NCBI GenBank assembly: GCA_038093515.1
Contig: JBBPSI010000239.1
Coordinates: 1-35,428, forward strand
Direction: 5' to 3'
Length of the DNA stretch: 35,428 nucleotides
Origin: Butyriboletus loyo
Lineage: Eukaryota; Basidiomycota; Agaricomycetes; Boletales; Boletaceae
The translations under genes and the position numbers were made by a program. The notes below the pieces were generated by a model. The model searched no databases. It saw only the letters and a list, made by a program, of their open reading frames with translations, and was not told the origin of the DNA. Shown here piece by piece: positions 32,006-35,428 of this stretch. Every line of letters starts with the position of its first letter. Position 1 is the first letter of the stretch.

Positions 32006-32942
32006 AGCGTCTGATGCTGCCGTAGGCTCGATGCCTCATATAGGCCACGTTATGACGTGGTCTTTATTACCTGAGATGTTGGGATCGCGGTGCAATATTT
32101 TGATTCGTCCTGTTCTCTCCGATGCTGTCTAATCTACAGGATGTTTTATTGCCCACCAATAGAACAGACGGTCCAATACGTCGGTGGGGTGTTGTCCATC
32201 ATGAAACGAGAAGCAGCTCGATTTTGCATCTGAAAACGACCGTGCGGACCCGATGGTGATTCAACGGCAATGGGACGCGCCCGTTTGAACTTTGAAGGAC
32301 CTTTGAGAAGCGGACCCCAGGTACTACACTCTCTACCAATACAATGGCTCAATTCAATCTGGTGCGAATACATCCGCGCGGGTATCTTGGGCGGCCGAAT
32401 TTTTTTCCCTGCCTTCAGTTAATGCGGCAGTAGGCTGACTCTAAGTTGGCCACACGAAGACGTATGCGATTATTCACTGATCCTGGGCGAACAGCCTGCA
32501 GTCGCGAGCTGCCCACGTTGCCTCGACCACCTCTAAAACGGACGATTGCAACGCGTCGATGGTTGTGGAGGTTGCACTGCAGGCTTTACGCGGTTTTTAC
32601 TAGGTGTGTCTGGGGTCCTTCTCAGCGGGTCCTCGAAAGAGCCCGCCAAACGTGAACTTGCTCGTATAAGGTCCGGTCAACGCAAGCCAACATGAACCTT
32701 TCCACCCTTCCACAGACAGCCACATCTGGTTCAATTCTCCATTATCTTTCAGCTTTTCAAGGCATAAAGGTATGTAGATTCAGCCAACAGTCTTTTCGTT
32801 CGTTTTCTCAATTTGTCGACGCTGCCTCTTGTGTGTTCGTCGTGTTCCGGAACCGCCCCTGTGACTGGTCTGTGCGCTCCAGCGTTCAACTTTTTCCGAG
32901 TCTACGAAATTAGGGTAGTCAACCTCGCACTTGAACGCCGCG
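32006..32942. other. Spacer between VPS33 and the HMG/YABBY-like gene
   Basis: This holds the VPS33 3' end and upstream sequence of the next gene. Short open frames occur (for example 32446-32655, plus), without recognisable motifs. A GTATGT donor near 32771 after a pyrimidine-rich stretch might belong to a 5'UTR intron of the next gene, but this is unproven. Confidence 0.4.
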
Positions 32943-33287
32943 ATGCCTCCACGTGCAACGGAAGGAAAGACAACGGGGGAGAAGCCGCCAAAGAAAACGA
33001 GTTCGTCTCTTTTGCACTCATCACCGTTCTGCCGGTAGTAACGCAACCCATCCGCAGAGTCGTCCGGGAGCGGTGGACGAAAGAAGCTCAGTGCCTTTAA
33101 CAGATTCATGCAATCTGAAATGGCACGACTGAGGGAGTCTGACCCTGACATGCCTCATCAGGAGAGGTGAGCAATTTTGATCCAGAACGTGTCTGATTCT
33201 GATGAATCACTATCTCTGAGCAGATTCAAGCTTGCCACTGCCAACTGGAAGAAGGCAAAGGAGAACCCCAGAGCAACTGCTACTTGA
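32943..33287 (+). CDS. Small HMG-box/YABBY-like protein
   Basis: Predicted 76-residue basic protein from three exons: 32943..33000, 33058..33166 and 33224..33287. After a Lys/Gly-rich N-terminus, the core reads KKLSAFNRFMQSEMARLRES, then DPDMPHQERFKLATANWKKA and the end KENPRATAT. This matches the small HMG-like fold shared by plant YABBY C-termini and short fungal proteins: SAFNRFM, then HQERFK.A..NWK. It probably binds DNA or chromatin in the nucleus; partners are unknown. The first donor (GTTCGT) is weak. It was chosen because it keeps the frame from the Lys-rich N-terminus into SSGSGGRKKLSAFNRF. No alternative ATG gives a longer consistent model. Confidence 0.7.
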
Positions 33288-33715
33288 CCCTCCTATTCAT
33301 CCATTCCCTTCGTCACCTCCGTCGTCGAACTTGCACGCTTTCATTTTGTACCATGTTGGCACCTCGTGCATGCTATCTGTTGGCTTGATATTATTATTAG
33401 TAAAGGTTTTGATTTTGCTGTCTGTTTTATGTTTCAGGACTGTTCATGATGGCTGGGTTGTTTCTGTCTGCTACTCACGTTCTAGTCGGATTGTTGTTCC
33501 AGCGATCAACTCCGTTTATCGACATTTGCTGTCATGTCAGAAGATAAAATTTTATGAACAATGGTTGAGAAGGCAACGATGTCTCAAAGGTGGAAGTTCT
33601 GACCCCTGAGTGCTTGAGCCGCCTCTTTCTAGCTTGCTCAAGCGACCCTCTGTCTATCGATATCCTTATCATCTCTCGACCAGCCCACGTCTTCTCGTTC
33701 TGTTCACTTGGCCCC
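33288..33715. other. Spacer upstream of the F-box gene
   Basis: About 430 bases hold the 3' end of the HMG-like gene and probable promoter or 5'UTR of the F-box gene. The F-box frame is open back to an ATG at 33590. No clear element was recognised. Confidence 0.35.
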
Positions 33716-35428
33716 ATGAAGCTTCCTCAGCACGTCGATAACCTGCCGGATGGTGATCGGATCCCATTTAAGCCCTCCATTTCATCCCCATCCCCGTCCC
33801 CGTTCACCTCGCCCTCGCCTGTCTGCACGCCCTCAGCCCATCCGTCCATGCCCTATCACACGCTCTCGGAACATTCGGATCTACCTTCACCCCCCTCGGA
33901 TTCGGACGGTGTCGACCCCATGCCGATCCACACTTCCGATCCACTCGGTTTGCCAGTCTCTCTCCTCTCTCATTCATTCTTGATCGAATTTCCGCCACCT
34001 CATCACCCCATGTGCGACTCTCCACCCCTGGACGACCATTCACTATCTAATCTTCCCGGCCCGTCCGTTCCATTTGATGCCGCCTGTCAAGACGGCACCC
34101 CTGCCTCATTGACCGACAAAGGCAAAGCAAAGGAGCTCCCACCCAGGTTGCCTCTATCACTCTCGCTTTCTGGCTTGGGCTACAGTATCGACGACTGGTC
34201 ACCCACACCAGGTCCATCCTCGTACCGATCGACTTGTACCTCTCTCGGCACAGCTTCCCAAAGTCATTCCCCCTCCAGTTCGATAGAGAGCACCATCGTA
34301 CAGGTAGACGAGCCTCCTACCCTCACCAAAGTTCCTTCCCGAACGAGCTCCCTGTCCAACCTTTCCGTCCAGTCCACTACACCATCCATGTCCAAAATCA
34401 AAGTCAGGCTCGCTGCGTCTTCCAAGGCCCCAGTCAACCTCGCGCGCAGGTTACTTTCTAGAAACAAGACGGATGCCGCAGGGCCCACAGTGACAGAACC
34501 AGCCAACGACCTTGCCGACCCTCTGGGAAATGACATGATCCCGATCCAAATAGGAAACTGCGTCTTCCCGTGGCAAGCCAAGGACATTACGCGAACGTCC
34601 TCGCCCCGGGCTGGAGTGGAAGCGGGCGTTACACCTGTAGCAGCGTCAGACGTAGCCACCCTCTGGTGTCCCGACCGTTGTTCGGACGGGGTCGTCAGTT
34701 CGAGGGGAAAGGGTCGTTCCTATTCATCTCCGTTCCCCAAGTCCGCATTTGACGTCATTCCTCAAGTGGACCCTGAAGATAACGCCGTGCCTCTCCTCCT
34801 TCATGCCAGAGATTTGTTCGACGAGATGCTACCAAGGGAACTTCGGCTTCGTGTGTTTTCTGCTGTGGTATCGCTCCACGAAGCGGATTACGAACAACTA
34901 AAGACTAGCGAGAAGTGGTCGTTCTTGGTAGCAGGTTCGTCAAAAAACCGCTGGGTTGGACGAAATCGTGCAATGCGAGAACTCGTCAAGATGAGCAGGG
35001 TGGGTAGAGTTGATTCCTGTCCTATCGATCTAGTGAATCAACCATGAGGTCAGGTGTCAAAATCGTGGCGTACCTTGGTCTTTGACGGTCAACTTTGGCA
35101 AGATGTTGATCTGCGGGCGTTCCCTTCCACGTCTTCCAGTTTCCTTGCTTCTCTCGCCGAACTCTCAGGTCCATTCATAAAGAACCTCGACCTGTCGGGA
35201 CACGCGTACCTTTCACCGGCCGTGTTGATCAATATGGCGGGTGGCCTTTGCGTGCGCTCCGCACCCATCGTGAACTTTACGTATACGCAGCTAACCGCGA
35301 TCACTTTGGAAGGCTGTAGTGCACTGACGACGCAGTCGCTTCATAGTCTTCTCATCCGATCGCCGTTTCTGCGTAGCTTGAACGTAAAGGGGCTGAAGGC
35401 CGTCACGAACGCCACCTTTGACGTCCTT
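33716..35428 (+). CDS. F-box protein with leucine-rich repeats, 3' end outside window
   Basis: Partial gene of at least 553 residues. Exon 1 is 33716..34999 and exon 2 starts at 35054 and runs off the right edge. The intron starts GTGGGT and ends TCAG. The first 340 residues are Ser/Pro-rich and probably disordered. An F-box-like region follows (about 360-450), with LFDEMLPRELRLRVFSAVVS and VSKSWRTLVFDGQLWQDVDL. After it come leucine-rich-repeat-like units: IKNLDLSGHAYLSPAVL, LTAITLEGCSALTTQSLHSL and LRSLNVKGLKAVTNATFDVL. Such proteins recruit substrates to SCF ubiquitin ligases through Skp1. The split F-box with an inserted RWVGRNRAMRELVKMSR stretch is a form I recall from basidiomycete Pof2/Amn1-like proteins. 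An in-frame ATG at 33590 would add 42 residues. The substrate is unknown. Confidence 0.85.

Noticed and set aside
33804..34659. Long minus-strand open frames opposite the F-box gene (33804-34043 and 34264-34659)
   Set aside because: They are antisense shadows of the Ser/Pro-rich coding exon and show no domain of their own.
1..35428. CRISPR array, insertion sequence, LTR element or mating-type locus
   Set aside because: No regularly spaced repeats, terminal repeats, transposase or reverse transcriptase motifs, and no HD1/HD2 divergent pair or pheromone receptor, were found.

Overview
The window reads as nuclear DNA of a basidiomycete fungus, most likely Agaricomycotina. Genes are packed on both strands. 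Almost every gene is cut by many short introns of about 45-60 nt with GT..AG, and occasionally GC..AG, ends. The proteins are fungal orthologues: NTE1, VPS33, SEC21, IST1, a Rab5 and a LaeA-like methyltransferase. No plasmid, phage, CRISPR, rRNA or tRNA signal was seen. All gene models were spliced by hand from reading frame, splice sites and recalled family conservation. No alignment was run.

Layout, left to right: a weak candidate for a 52-residue protein (358-764, minus); a two-RRM, RGG and Pro/Gln-rich RNA-binding protein (925-3729, minus); a Rab5-type GTPase (4077-5089, plus); an SH3-RasGEF (5353-7083, minus); IST1 of ESCRT-III (7769-8972, plus); an unidentified coding-like stretch with an apparent frameshift (10207-10603, plus); a SAM-dependent methyltransferase (10828-12261, plus); 2.1 kb with no recognised gene; gamma-COP SEC21 (14362-17690, plus); pantothenate kinase (18074-19926, plus); a transcription factor with three homeodomains (20850-23040, plus); the patatin-type phospholipase NTE1 with 22 exons (23793-29188, minus); the SM protein VPS33 (29324-32005, plus); a small HMG/YABBY-like protein (32943-33287, plus); and an F-box/leucine-rich protein that runs off the right edge (33716-35428, plus).

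Most identified genes are housekeeping. Four act in membrane traffic: Rab5 and VPS33 (endosome/vacuole fusion), IST1 (multivesicular body) and SEC21 (COPI). NTE1 handles phosphatidylcholine turnover at the ER, and pantothenate kinase starts CoA synthesis. The RasGEF, homeodomain, HMG-like, RRM and F-box proteins are regulatory. The genes share broad pathways, but nothing shows co-regulation except divergent start codons, closest for NTE1/VPS33 at 135 bp.

The most unusual items are the triple-homeodomain gene, whose three homeoboxes are split by an intron at the same codon and phase; a 6-nt microexon in the Rab5 gene; other very short exons; three GC-AG introns; and two stop-free introns in SEC21 whose length is a multiple of three. 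No clearly novel defence or mobile system was found.
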